A model generated the notes under the pieces. It was given only the letters and a program-made list of their open reading frames with translations. It was not told the DNA's origin and did not search any database. This document shows, one piece after another, positions 54,901 to 63,000 of a DNA stretch of 64,000 bases. The stretch is taken from positions 3,892,026 through 3,956,025 of the forward strand of contig WARS01000046.1 of assembly GCA_008933995.1 (NCBI GenBank). Reading direction: 5' to 3'. The position numbers and the translations under genes were made by a program. This stretch comes from Datnioides undecimradiatus (taxonomy: Eukaryota; Chordata; Actinopteri; Lobotiformes; Datnioididae). Numbering within the stretch: position 1 is the first letter of the stretch; every line of letters starts with the position of its first letter.

Positions 54901-55306
54901 CCTGACCAGCTGTGGGAACTCCACCTTCAGCCCTGTTGACTGCAAGGGTCCCCTGCAGGTCAAGTCCTTCATCCTCCCGCACAGACCTGACCACACAGAG
55001 AGCTGTGCTGTGAGTAACGCCTCTCCTACTCGTTTCTACACATCTACACTTCTGTGAAAACCCAGTGAAAGTCCTACAGTGGAAAAAATGACCAAAAGGG
55101 AGAATTACAATTAGATAACCTATTAATACATTTTTTCCCCCCCTTCTCTTCAGAGTGGGTCGGACTTGTCATGGGTGGAGGACTGGATGGAGTTTCACGT
55201 GGCGCGAGTCAGAGACATCGAGCTCCTGACTGGAATCAGCTTCTACCATGACAGGATATCAGTGGCAGAGACGCTACAGCTCAAGACGCTTCTACAGACT
55301 GCTTAA
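30825..55306 (+). CDS. enpp1: enpp1: ectonucleotide pyrophosphatase/phosphodiesterase 1, 23 exons, lacking somatomedin-B exons
   Basis: A type II membrane ectoenzyme that splits extracellular ATP (and, in the family, cGAMP) to nucleoside monophosphate and pyrophosphate, the mineralisation inhibitor. The 23 exons listed separately join in one frame to 796 residues: cytosolic tail 1-44 with AASLFGAP (human AASLLAP targeting motif), membrane anchor about 45-61, short linker 69-88, phosphodiesterase domain about 89-470, and nuclease-like domain about 533-796. Metal ligands D100, D258, H262, D305, H306, H417 and nucleophile T138 are all present. The [14 protein letters not shown] loop marks ENPP1/3-type nucleotide specificity, not autotaxin. 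[12 protein letters not shown] and GFHGSDN favour ENPP1 over ENPP3. The nuclease-like domain keeps its calcium loop (D683, D685, D687, D691). Human ENPP1 has 925 residues; the shortfall is mostly the two somatomedin-B domains, which are not found here. Introns range from about 0.08 to 4 kb. Exon numbers in the entries below follow the human 25-exon scheme from memory. Confidence 0.93.
34080..34620 (+). repeat. Decayed dispersed repeat, GCTAACATG-rich family, copy B
   Basis: Same order of words as copy A: CTCTGTGAGGTTGTAAATGC, GCATGTTAACATGCTCAC, TTTGATCTGATGATAG, then GAGGAAAAGTCAGGGGATCA and GATTCATCCTCTGGGGATCT. It lies in enpp1 intron 1. Confidence 0.65.
34990..35062 (+). CDS. enpp1: enpp1 exon 2 (residues 45-69): transmembrane anchor
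   Basis: 73 nt, acceptor CCAG/GTC, donor TACG/GTAGGC, leaving phase 1. Encodes [17 protein letters not shown] followed by KKGSGGY: a single hydrophobic helix ending in Lys-Lys on the extracellular side. The length agrees with human ENPP1 exon 2 as I remember it. Confidence 0.88.
35063..38119 (+). other. enpp1: enpp1 intron where the somatomedin-B exons 3 and 4 would be expected
   Basis: ENPP1-3 normally have two cysteine-rich somatomedin-B modules here, each on a phase 1-1 exon of about 120 nt. All tandem Cys-Cys codon pairs I could find (near 35078, 35598, 35813, 35940, 36035, 37929) were read in frame. None has the CxC...C...CC[x][D/N] pattern, the right entry phase and an open frame together. 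The sequence is continuous, with no gap characters. The modules therefore appear absent, not hidden in an assembly gap. Confidence 0.65.
38120..38177 (+). CDS. enpp1: enpp1 exon 5 (residues 69-88): linker into the catalytic domain
   Basis: 58 nt, acceptor CCATCAG/AAGG, donor CCTGG/GTAATA, entering in phase 1 and leaving in phase 2 as required by its neighbours. Encodes [20 protein letters not shown], matching human GEKSWVEEPC and ESINEPQCPAG. The second linker cysteine (RCPPGF, human QCPAGF) is kept, but the first (human EEPC) is not, so this cysteine may have lost a partner. Confidence 0.85.
39483..39580 (+). CDS. enpp1: enpp1 exon 6 (residues 88-121): first metal-binding Asp
   Basis: Encodes [20 protein letters not shown] and on to LPVISKL. 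D100 of SLDGF (codon at 39517) is a zinc ligand. Donor TTAC/GTAAGT. Confidence 0.96.
39663..39742 (+). CDS. enpp1: enpp1 exon 7 (residues 121-147): catalytic threonine
   Basis: Encodes [20 protein letters not shown] and HYSIVT. T138 of KTFPN (codon at 39713) is the nucleophile. The preceding 82-bp intron is one of the shortest in the gene. The usual Cys of the LRxCGT motif is Val here. Confidence 0.96.
40130..40290 (+). repeat. Probable fragment of a dispersed repeat (GGTTCC-type)
   Basis: GGTTCCAAACGTTAGGAGGT, TTGCCCCCTCCGTAGGGTTA then CAAAACAGTGTGAGCC resembles a common teleost repeat known to me only from memory. No second copy is seen in the window. It lies in the enpp1 intron after exon 7. 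Confidence 0.3.
40622..40741 (+). CDS. enpp1: enpp1 exon 8 (residues 148-187)
   Basis: Encodes [20 protein letters not shown] and on to [11 protein letters not shown]. The Asn of DNKMYD belongs to the nucleotide-binding pocket. Phase 0 at both ends. Confidence 0.96.
41600..41896 (+). repeat. Long polypyrimidine (CT) tract ending at a splice acceptor
   Basis: Nearly 300 bp consisting mainly of C and T (CTCTCTTTGTGTCTCTTCTC and similar), running directly into the acceptor of enpp1 exon 9. It opens two chance frames rich in Ser, Leu and Phe, which are not genes. Confidence 0.85.
41899..42008 (+). CDS. enpp1: enpp1 exon 9 (residues 188-224): ENPP1/3-type insertion loop
   Basis: Encodes [20 protein letters not shown] and then [16 protein letters not shown]. 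This loop is present in ENPP1 and ENPP3 and missing in ENPP2, and supports nucleotide over lysophospholipid substrates. The acceptor follows an almost 300-bp pyrimidine tract. Confidence 0.96.
42115..42180 (+). CDS. enpp1: enpp1 exon 10 (residues 224-246)
   Basis: Encodes [20 protein letters not shown] then ER, aligning with human [20 protein letters not shown]. The preceding intron is 106 bp. Confidence 0.95.
42285..42357 (+). CDS. enpp1: enpp1 exon 11 (residues 246-270): second metal site
   Basis: Encodes [20 protein letters not shown] then ASTQ. D258 (codon 42319) and H262 (codon 42331) are zinc ligands. Confidence 0.96.
42720..42835 (+). repeat. Probable fragment of a dispersed repeat (GCAACTAATGATTA type)
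   Basis: AACTGCAACTAATGATTACG followed by GAAATTAATTGATTATCAAA resembles a common teleost repeat. The reverse complement of similar words lies at 51985-52105. Confidence 0.4.
43112..43220 (+). CDS. enpp1: enpp1 exon 12 (residues 271-307): SDHG metal motif
   Basis: Encodes [20 protein letters not shown] then [17 protein letters not shown]305 and H306 (codons 43214-43219) bind zinc. Confidence 0.96.
44113..44244 (+). CDS. enpp1: enpp1 exon 13 (residues 307-351)
   Basis: Encodes [20 protein letters not shown] then an acidic loop and [20 protein letters not shown]. GPAARxRPS is a conserved ENPP1 stretch. Confidence 0.95.
44344..44375 (+). CDS. enpp1: enpp1 exon 14 (residues 351-361), 32-nt exon
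   Basis: Encodes [11 protein letters not shown] (human FNYEGIARNLS). It is a very short exon between a 99-bp and a 137-bp intron; donor TCG/GTATGC. Confidence 0.93.
44513..44640 (+). CDS. enpp1: enpp1 exon 15 (residues 362-404)
   Basis: Encodes [20 protein letters not shown] then [15 protein letters not shown]. Two AGs lie 5 bp apart at the acceptor (GAAG/TGCAG/GACC). Only the first (exon start 44513) keeps the frame and the conserved Cys-Arg. Confidence 0.94.
44930..45130. repeat. Degenerate tandem repeat, about 5-bp unit (AGTAA/TAAAG)
   Basis: About 200 bp of variants of GTAAA/AGTAA/TAAAG (AAAGTTAAG, AGTAAAGTGA, AGTAAAATAAAG, ATAGTAAAG). The reverse strand reads as a frame rich in Leu, Phe, Tyr and Thr that is repeat-derived. 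It lies in the enpp1 intron after exon 15. Confidence 0.75.
46017..46086 (+). CDS. enpp1: enpp1 exon 16 (residues 404-427): third His ligand
   Basis: Encodes [20 protein letters not shown] then NMQ. H417 (codon 46054) completes the two-zinc site. Confidence 0.96.
47902..47989 (+). CDS. enpp1: enpp1 exon 17 (residues 428-457)
   Basis: Encodes [20 protein letters not shown] then NIEVYNLMC, the end of the catalytic core. The 1.8-kb intron before it has no recognisable element. Confidence 0.96.
48051..48140 (+). repeat. Truncated copy (5' end) of the dispersed repeat seen at 29843
   Basis: AAAGGAATAGCTCAACATTT, CGACATAAGTGTGTGGACTT then AGGAGAAAGACCACTCTCAG corresponds to the first part of that repeat. 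The TTAGCTTAGC core is missing. It lies in an enpp1 intron. Confidence 0.4.
48836..49020 (+). CDS. enpp1: enpp1 exon 18 (residues 457-518)
   Basis: Encodes [20 protein letters not shown] then a variable linker ending in [24 protein letters not shown] is nearly invariant in ENPP1-3. The rest is the poorly conserved bridge to the nuclease-like domain. Confidence 0.95.
49170..49640 (-). repeat. Decayed dispersed repeat, GCTAACATG-rich family, copy C (inverted)
   Basis: GGATGGATTGCCATTGAATT, GGCACAGACATCCATGG, later GTTAGCATGCTAACC, CCATGTTAGCATGCC and AGCACTTAGCTCACAGCACT is the reverse-oriented order of the family seen at 9590 and 34080. It lies in the enpp1 intron before exon 19. Confidence 0.65.
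49801..49840 (+). CDS. enpp1: enpp1 exon 19 (residues 519-532), 40-nt exon
   Basis: Encodes [13 protein letters not shown], part of the inter-domain linker. It is accepted because it joins exons 18 and 20 in phase with consensus splice sites (TTTCAG/GAG, TCCA/GTAAGT); protein similarity alone would be weak. Confidence 0.8.
49941..50101 (+). CDS. enpp1: enpp1 exon 20 (residues 532-585): start of nuclease-like domain
   Basis: Encodes [20 protein letters not shown] then a stretch with [18 protein letters not shown], aligning with human LPYGRPRVLQ and FMSGYSQDILMPLWTSYT. Confidence 0.95.
50368..50401. repeat. Perfect 15-bp hairpin with 4-nt loop
   Basis: GTTCCATCATTCATG, loop CTAT, then the exact reverse complement. 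It lies in the enpp1 intron between exons 20 and 21, about 270 bp after the donor. Confidence 0.95.
51495..51630 (+). CDS. enpp1: enpp1 exon 21 (residues 586-631)
   Basis: Encodes [20 protein letters not shown] then [12 protein letters not shown] and LSYGLLHPP. The pair of cysteines and SYGxLxPP match the family. Confidence 0.94.
51985..52105 (-). repeat. Probable inverted fragment of the GCAACTAATGATTA-type repeat
   Basis: GTTGATTAATCAATTAGTCC at the left and TTAGTTGCACCC at the right are the reverse complement of the ends of the repeat at 42720-42835. It lies in an enpp1 intron. Confidence 0.45.
52231..52299 (+). CDS. enpp1: enpp1 exon 22 (residues 631-654)
   Basis: Encodes [20 protein letters not shown] then AFK (human ALLTTNIVPMYQSFQ). 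Confidence 0.94.
53590..53730 (-). repeat. Inverted copy of the TTAGCTTAGC-type dispersed repeat
   Basis: GTTTCCAGTCTGCTGTATGC, TAAGCTAAGCAAACC, CTGTAGCTTCACAGG then CAGATATGAGAGGTG is the reverse complement order of the repeat at 29930-30000. It ends about 70 bp before enpp1 exon 23. Confidence 0.6.
53798..53930 (+). CDS. enpp1: enpp1 exon 23 (residues 654-698): calcium-binding loop
   Basis: Encodes [20 protein letters not shown] then [19 protein letters not shown]. The four Asp of the EF-hand-like loop (D683, D685, D687, D691; 53884-53910) are kept. Confidence 0.96.
54865..55009 (+). CDS. enpp1: enpp1 exon 24 (residues 698-746)
   Basis: Encodes [20 protein letters not shown] then [17 protein letters not shown], both conserved blocks of the nuclease-like domain. 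Confidence 0.96.
55154..55306 (+). CDS. enpp1: enpp1 exon 25 (residues 747-796 and stop)
   Basis: Encodes [20 protein letters not shown] then [14 protein letters not shown] and ends LKTLLQTA-stop. This is the usual ENPP C-terminus, a few residues shorter than human. Confidence 0.96.
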   Translation, partial: SGSDLSWVEDWMEFHVARVRDIELLTGISFYHDRISVAETLQLKTLLQTA

Positions 55307-56109
55307 AATCAGAGACATAATGTCCAAAGGAAGCCATATTGGTCTGCACAACAGGCCTCTGTCCACCTGGACGCAGTGAACTGACTATCAGTGGTGCCTC
55401 ACTTATGAACGTTTGCTGTGTTCAAACCAAATTGATCAACGTTCCATCCAGGTGTTTGTGTTTGTGATATTTCTGATTCCCAGAAAATGTTAAATAATTG
55501 CTCAGTGTGTGAAAGATCATGTTTTTTAAATGATTTTATAGAGAAAAGTCTGAGGACACCATAGCTGTGAACCAAAGATGCCGTCACATCTGCAAATGGC
55601 TCCAAAGAATTTCCTAAAAAGGGAAAGTTTGAGAGGAACAAAGTTAAAGGGAAAAGAAACATTTCCTGATAGAAGACAGGCCTGTTTATTCCACAGTTGT
55701 TTTTATTGGCAGGGGCACTTCGAGAAACAAGACAATCTGGAAACAGTTGCCTCTGCCGCCACACATCTGGAGAGCTGGCTGCAGCAAAATCAGCAGACAA
55801 GGAAATGGCTTTATCTTTTCTTGTCTTCTGATTTTCTTCTTCGTGGTTATGTTTTGGGGGTTTTTTCTATTTCCTAAATACTGCTCCAAAGTTTGATAGT
55901 ATTTTGTAACTTTTGGTTGGTTTAATGCAATTTTGAGATCATTCCTTTTGCCTGCGTGTTCGTGTGAGTGTGTGTGTATGCATGGATGGATTATGAGATA
56001 AATTTGCCCCTGGGCATAAAATCCCCCAACTCTTCTACAAAGGACCAAGAAACAGACTGAGAATGACTACCAACACCTCTTACACCTCTTTATAGTTTAA
56101 TCGTATGTT

Positions 56110-56515
56110 CCGTGGTCGATTTACACCTTTTTATTGTCACCTCAAGTCTCTTTGTAGTGGTTATGCTGTTTTGTTTTGGGGTTTTTTGCATCTTTACAGT
56201 TGTTTTGCGTATCTCTGTAGTCATTTTAATCATTTAGAGTCACTTTGCACTACTTTGAGATTCCTTTGCACCTCTTCAGGGTCATTTTGTATCTCTTATC
56301 TTGGCTCATTTGTAGTTTTGTGTCTCTTTGTGGTCATTTTGGGACTTTTTGTGTTTGCTTTGTGCCTTATATGATCGTTTGGCATCTTTTTATAGTCAAT
56401 TAGCATTTTTCTGTAGACACTTTGCGTCTCTTTGAGGTTGCTTTACTACTTGTCGTTGGTTTTTTATCTTCTTGAGGAATTTTGTGTCTTTGTAGTCATT
56501 TTGTGTGTCTATCAG
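56110..56515 (+). repeat. Degenerate minisatellite, roughly 20-30-bp unit
   Basis: Repeated variants of TTTTGTGTCTCTTTGTAGTCA follow one another for about 400 bp (for example TTTGCACCTCTTCAGGGTCA, TTGTGTCTCTTTGTGGTCA, TTGTGTCTTTGTAGTCA), with spacing and sequence drift. It begins 0.8 kb after the enpp1 stop codon. Confidence 0.7.
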
Positions 56516-59107
56516 TTACGTACTATAGATGAAGACAGGCTGTATGTGCTGGGTGTTTCCTATTCAGTAATCCATCCATTGCATTTCGTTTGCGTAAATG
56601 TGTGCGTCCACGTGTGTCTCTGCATCTGTGTGTGTGTGCGTCAGTAGCTGTTCAGTTTTTTTTTTTATATATTTGCTCTTCATAGTGATTGTGTGGACGT
56701 TGAGGTTGCCCGGGCATTTGTTGAAAAATAAGAAAAGTTCATCCGTTCCCATTATGTGTTATTTCTGTTTTGCCAGAAATGACAACCAGGGTCAAAAACA
56801 CAATTTCATAAAAAAACTCTTCTACACCGACCTTGTGACTTGTATTCTTTATTCTTTACCTATTGCACACAGATTAGGCTCTGTACACTGTTACGCCTAA
56901 ACGTCAGGCTGCCACCCACCAGTTGTTCTGTTGGTCGTCTCCAGATTGCAAAACTATGTGTGAACGCAAAGAGGAAGGAAACTGAGTTCTGTACATTTCC
57001 CTCTGTGTATAAAATCTGCCACTTCCTCGGGTTGACCACTCCTGCACTGCAGTGAACCTGAAGGTAAGATCATGCAGCTTTCTGCTCTGCACAACTCTGC
57101 TGTGACCTAGTTCTCATGTGACAAACGTGAACTTGCTTTCTCTTTGACGTTGTTATCAGACGGGCTGGATTCATTTTTGTTGAGATTTTGGCAAAATGTG
57201 TGTGTGTTGAGTAAATATTATGTAAACACAGGTTGCTACTGCTGCTCTACGGCATAGACTGTGAATGCAATATACAACTTTTTTTGGAAGTTTCCTGTTC
57301 ACTGTGCACCACCGTTTGCACATTTCTTCTGGTGTTACATAAAGTTGTGGGTGTTTTCATAACTACAGCTCTGGTTTATTGTACATTAAACAAATTTGAA
57401 TCATTATTTTCTTTAAGTCTTGTGATAATGTTGCAAAAGCAGATGCAAGCAGGAGACGTACAGAGAAAAGTCAGCATAGCAAGGGGGTTTCTGCCTTTTT
57501 TAACATTAAATTTGATTTATCTTCAATAATTTCCTATAGATGGGCTGCTAAAAACGACTTGGCAACCCACCACATGGTTTTAAAAATACAGAGATGTCAA
57601 CACCGTGCAGACAAATTCCTGCAAAGTAGATTCTTTCAGCTCATAGCAGTGTTTACGACCCTGTCAGGTTTTGGAAGAACAGGTCATTCTTTCTGCAGGA
57701 CCCGCAGTTTGTGTGTCAGAGCTTGTGGTGTGCGAGCACGACAGTGACGATCAGTGGGGGTTTATTTGGAATTTGCGTGCAGTGATCAGTCTGGCTGTAA
57801 GCACAGACGTACTGCCAGAGTTGACTCGAGGTATGCAGCCACTTGCACAGGTCTTCCAGGAAACTGTGCTCTGGGTAGGAAACGTGATTGACATGGTCTT
57901 TCTCACAGTGTTCAAACCCTATATTTGGTTTTGTGTGTAATCGGCCAGGTGTCCTTTCCTGTCACAGTTGTGGTGGGCTCTTGTGGATTCCCACGATCTC
58001 TTCTCGGATATTACCTCACAGGCCCCACCAAGCCACAGACACCATGAATCATTCTGGTCTTTTGCATATTAAAGGCGAGTGTGAAATGAGTGCACTTGCA
58101 CTGGCGTGATGCTAAAGATCATCCCCATTTAAAAATAAAAGCCTCCTGTCAGACTGAGTGCTGCTGCGCTTCAAATAAGGAAACTGATTAGAGACGAGCA
58201 TGAAGAAACATCACACCCTTCCTCTGGTAACATTTTTCACACGCTGGCTCATTGATATTTATGACTTGAGAGGATCCCTTTAGGCGTGGTGCACGTCAGC
58301 AGTGGACAGATAACAGCTGTGTCCCTGTGTGAGCCATGAGGCTTAATTATAGCTGACACTGATTGTTTTCTCCGGCCGCCTGGCAGCTCTGGATAGAAAC
58401 AAGGACAGTCTCTTATCTACTAACACAGGCTGGCATCCAGCTATTCAACAGGCCACTTCCTCTTGACTCCCCATGCTTCACTTGTCTATTCCAAATTGAA
58501 ATGCTCAGAATTTGGAGAGCCTCCTAAATGAGAGTTTAAATTAACATTTTAACATTTTGTGAAATATATTTTTTCCATCTTGCCCGTGGTAAGAAACAGC
58601 AGCTGTTCATTCAGTTTTGAGTCTTAACAGCTGGTCCACTGGCAGCTTCAATAAATTGTGGAAACAACCTGGCAAAATGGCAGAAATGATGCAAAGTCAG
58701 ACTTAGCTTTCTGTCTGATACCTTGGGGCTAACAAATTAACATGTCTTTACACATCACAATGTATACAATACACAAGGTTGCACAGGATAAACAAATAAG
58801 ATCTGTTTATTAATGAGCTTTTCAGGTGCTCATAGTCAGATTTTGTCATCTTTGAGAGATGCACTCGCTGTTTTCTCCTGTTTCTAATCTTTATGCTACA
58901 CTAATCTAATTGTCTGTTAGCCATAGCCTCGTATTTACTGTTACCACATATGGTTTTGCATCTGTCTGGGCAATAAATCTCCCTAATTTCCCAAAATATG
59001 AAACTTTCTCTGAAATATAAGCATGTAAATCAGTCATGTACAAATGTAAGGCTTCCGGTGGTGTCTTTCTTTTCTAAAATGGATATTCAGCTGGAGTCTA
59101 GTGACCT

Positions 59108-59152
59108 GCAAAAAAAAAAAAAAAGAAGAAGAAGAGGGAAAAAATAAACCAG
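59108..59152. repeat. Poly-A / GAA purine microsatellite
   Basis: About 15 A followed by GAAGAAGAAG and further purines. Confidence 0.85.
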
Positions 59153-59913
59153 AACACAGACGCACACAAGCCATCAATAATGCAGAAGTTGGCATTTGGT
59201 CTGTTTTGCAGTGCTGCCATCAGTGAAGCATCACTGCTCTTCCTGCAGCTGAGGAGGAGGAGGGTTGAATATCGGGCAGGGGGGGCTTAGCAACACAGTG
59301 GGTGGAAGCTGAGGAAGCTGTGGACAGTCTGACAGAAGCTGAGGGGAATCAGATCAGCACATGGAGCTACATGTCCTACATTTAGGGGGTTTCTTAGTTT
59401 CAGATGTTATCAGGTCTGGTAAGGCTCCGAGCTCTGAGGTTATTCTAGCTGAGTAGCCATCTGCGTCATCAAGAGGCAAACCTTTAGTTTTTCTTACTTG
59501 CATTCAGAGGAATTAATATTGAAACAGGGTATTTCCACAGCTGTAGGGGGGTAGATGATGGTGTTTAATGATCCAAGCAGAAACACTACAACTAGCCAAA
59601 CGCGCTCAGGGGGGCTACATCAGGCTCTGACATCAGAATCAGGAGAAGAGGGACCAACACATGGATTAACCTTTTCTATCTCGCTATCAGTTTCGCTCTT
59701 TCAGCATTTTTTATTTTTTGTTTTACTCGTGCAGCTGCTCCAGGAGACTGAAAAGGAGGTCTGAATCTGGGTCCAGTGTAAAGAGGGCGGGTTAAAGAGG
59801 AGAGGAGGAGGAGACAGAAATAAAAAGAAGACCCAGTGGCAGATCAGAAAAGAGACAGAGAGAAGAGGACCAGCGAACGAGAGAGACAGATGAGCAGAGA
59901 CTGCTGTTTCAAG

Positions 59914-60011
59914 ATGGATTTAAGTTTGCTTCAGACTCTGGAAAGAGAACAAATCCTGGATGTTCTTCGGAGAGACAAACAGCTGAGAACCATCGAGGAG
60001 GACAGAATAAG
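59914..60011 (+). CDS. sytl3: sytl3 exon 1 of the coding region (residues 1-33)
   Basis: Starts at ATG (CAAGATGGA) with MDLSLLQTLEREQILDVLRR, the amphipathic SHD1 helix. The phase-2 donor ATAAG/GTGAGT splits Arg33. Confidence 0.9.
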
Positions 60012-63000
60012 GTGAGTCATAGTTGATGCTTTTCATATATACTTATTATTATTGATGCTGAGAGGAGGGAGTACTTCTAGGAACAAACAAGCTTAGACAG
60101 CAATAAGAATGTTTTTTGTTGCCAGCATCTAATTAAGTTCCCACTGTTTTGTTATATGTGTTTGCTTTAATGAGTGGAAATCTAATAAAGAATGTTTGAT
60201 TCAGAGGATGAGTTTTCTTTGTGATCACTGGCAGTTAAAGATGTTAATGGTTCCCTCCGTCTTCACCTCAGGAGGATGAAATATGAGCTTCAGGAGCTTC
60301 GAAGGCGAGGCGCAAAGAGTTTCACCCGGCAGTATGGCGAGCGGACCTGCGCCCGCTGCCAGAGGCCGCTGGGAAAGCTCTGGAACTCGGGTGCAGTCTG
60401 CCGGGGCTGCAGCCATCGCATCTGCAGCAGGTGTCGTGTGGGCGTGGGAAAGGCGGACTGGAAGTGCACAGTTTGCCACACATACAGGTGCGGAGTAGAG
60501 CAAGATCATGTTTGATTTAGTGCTCAGATCACAGCAGAATATGACTGAGAATATATGTCTGATGTTTGAAACTCACTTTCCGGGTTTACTCTGTTTAAAA
60601 CTATAATTTTTTTCTTTAAACTTTAAAATGAAAGCTATAAATGACATTTTTAGAATAAAAATATATCCATCAGCCAGTTGATTATCACCAGAGCCACACA
60701 GTTTACAACCAGCTGGTGAGGACAGCGAATCGTTTAGCAGCTGAAGTCCCAGAGCTTCCCCTCAGGATGCAGCAGAGGCCAAAAACTCTTTACACTCAAC
60801 TCCACATGAATGCTGATGTTGCTTTGGGTCTAAACCTGGTGATTTGTCAATTTTGTGTTTACAACATGTTTCTGTTGCCTTTATGGGACCAAGAAACAGA
60901 AAGTTATTGTAGGTTTAAAATACAGAGACTATAATGAGAAACTGAAGGTAAACAGTCAAAAGGCAGAACATAAAGGCTAAAGGTTGTTTCTGTTATTTTG
61001 TCCTAAATACACTGCTCATTTCAGAAAGCTCATAACTCATAATTGCGTTTTCGGAAATATAGTAAACAGTATTTGAAAGCTGCTTATCTCACATCTAAGA
61101 TACAAAACATCTCAAACAGGAAAAAACTCATAGTTAAAGTAAAAGTAGGCGGCGAGCAGACCAGAGGATCGTAAGAATAATGTCGTCAGCTTCAGTAACT
61201 GTAATCGCTGAACTCGCTGCCTCCTCTTTTTCTGTCTGAGTGTTACTAATGTAATTATGTCATCATCTGCTCATTACACTGTTTTCTCCTGTTCACAGGG
61301 AGGTGAAGATCAGATCTGGAGAGTGGTTCGTGGAGCAGAGGTTGCAGAAGTTCCCAGTCACCACAGGTTTGTTATCAAAACTCAAACTGTATTCATATTT
61401 TTTTTAAATTCATCATTGTTATTAATTATTGACAATCCCAAGATATTATCCAGTTTAACTGCACTGAGTGATTAAATATGGATGATACAAGTTTTGTTTG
61501 CTTTGTAAAGGTAGTGAATAATTCAGTATTATCAGCGAGGTAAATTATCATCATAAGAGGCTGAAAGGTATAGTTCATATTCTGTTTGACAGTATTTTGA
61601 CAGACCGAGTTCAGACTCTTAAACGTCTTATTGTGTTTTTAAACCTTCACAGTCTTACTAATTGTGCGAGGTTTGGCCGCCTGACAGAGCAGAATGACTT
61701 TCTGTCTGAGCAGTCATAGTAAAGTCATAGTGTCTGCTGACCAACCTGAAGCTGATGTGACATGCTGAACTCCACTCATCTCTTTGTGTGTTTGGTTTTC
61801 ACACCGTGTGCCATTCTTTGATCTCCGCAGACAAATACGAGACTGTTGGAGAGAAACTCTTAAAGACCTACAGCGTGCTGAGGTATGAGCAAACTAAAAC
61901 ATGCTTGTTGTGAATGTTTGTAGCTAATTCAATTCATTAAATGGACTGTGCAACAGAAAATAACATGTTTTCATCACATATTTTTCACAGTTATATATCA
62001 GTTGTACCTCCCACTCCTCCACCCCACCTGGATTATCATTTTCTGGGCAGATCTGGGGTAAACTACCTGAATGTTTCCAGCATTATTTCAGCATAAAAGT
62101 GTCAAACGTATGAACTGGGTGTCAATTAATACTGTGTTTTCATCCACAGGATTTGAAAAGCTCAAAACCTTTCACCAAATCAGTGGAAGATCTCATGGTT
62201 TCCTTCACCAGTCATATTAAAAGTGAGTTCATGCAGCATTAAACGTCGTCTCTTATCAGTTTAGTGGTCATCATTAAATATCGCATCAGATATTGCTGAT
62301 GAGCATCTTGGTGAAAAGATGATGGGTTTATGAGTGAATTAGAAGCATCACTTCCTCTAGATGTTATCATAATATAATCTGATGAGCTGAACGTATGCAC
62401 AGGAGTAACCACAGAGGAAATATGCCTGAAATTATGCGATGCAACAAACATCCTACCACACTATTTGCTCATCCTCCTAAATGCGTCAGCAGAATTTGCA
62501 CTGCATGGTGAGCAGAGATAGCAATGGCACGTTGCATGCACAGTCGATAAAACTGTTTTTCCGAGAGAAATACAAAATAATATCTCCTCGCTTCTCTTCA
62601 TGTAAACGGTCACTGTCACCACCTTCTTCGTGACATTTCACTTCCATTCAGATCAATTCAATTTATTTATATAGTGCCAATTCACAACCAAAGTAAGCTC
62701 AGGGCACTTTACAAGCATCTGACTTCTCGTTTCTCGTTGCAGAGATTTCCTCCTCTCAGAACGACGTGCAAGGAGACCTGCTGAGTGTCGACAACAGCCG
62801 GAGGGGGTCATGCTTCACCTACAGCACCCAGAAGAGCCTGTCTGAAACTGACATCAGCAAATCTAGCACTGTAAGTCTGCTGCAACTCTCAAAACACTCT
62901 GCACAGCAGCAAAAAGCCACTGAGCTCTGGGTGCACAGGGCCTCTGAGATGTGAGCTGAAGATGCAAAATAACAAAAGCAACATTTCCACATTTGCTGGT

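Larger units (their letters stand above)
55307..59913 (+). other. enpp1 3' UTR, intergenic DNA and sytl3 5' flank
   Basis: No further gene was recognised between the enpp1 stop and the sytl3 start. The end of the enpp1 transcript is uncertain: no AATAAA was seen in the first 1.5 kb, ATTAAA occurs at 57385 and AATAAA at 58134. A degenerate minisatellite (56110-56515) and a purine-rich microsatellite (59108-59152) are present. The last 110 bp before the sytl3 ATG are purine-rich and likely its 5' UTR, by position. Confidence 0.55.
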
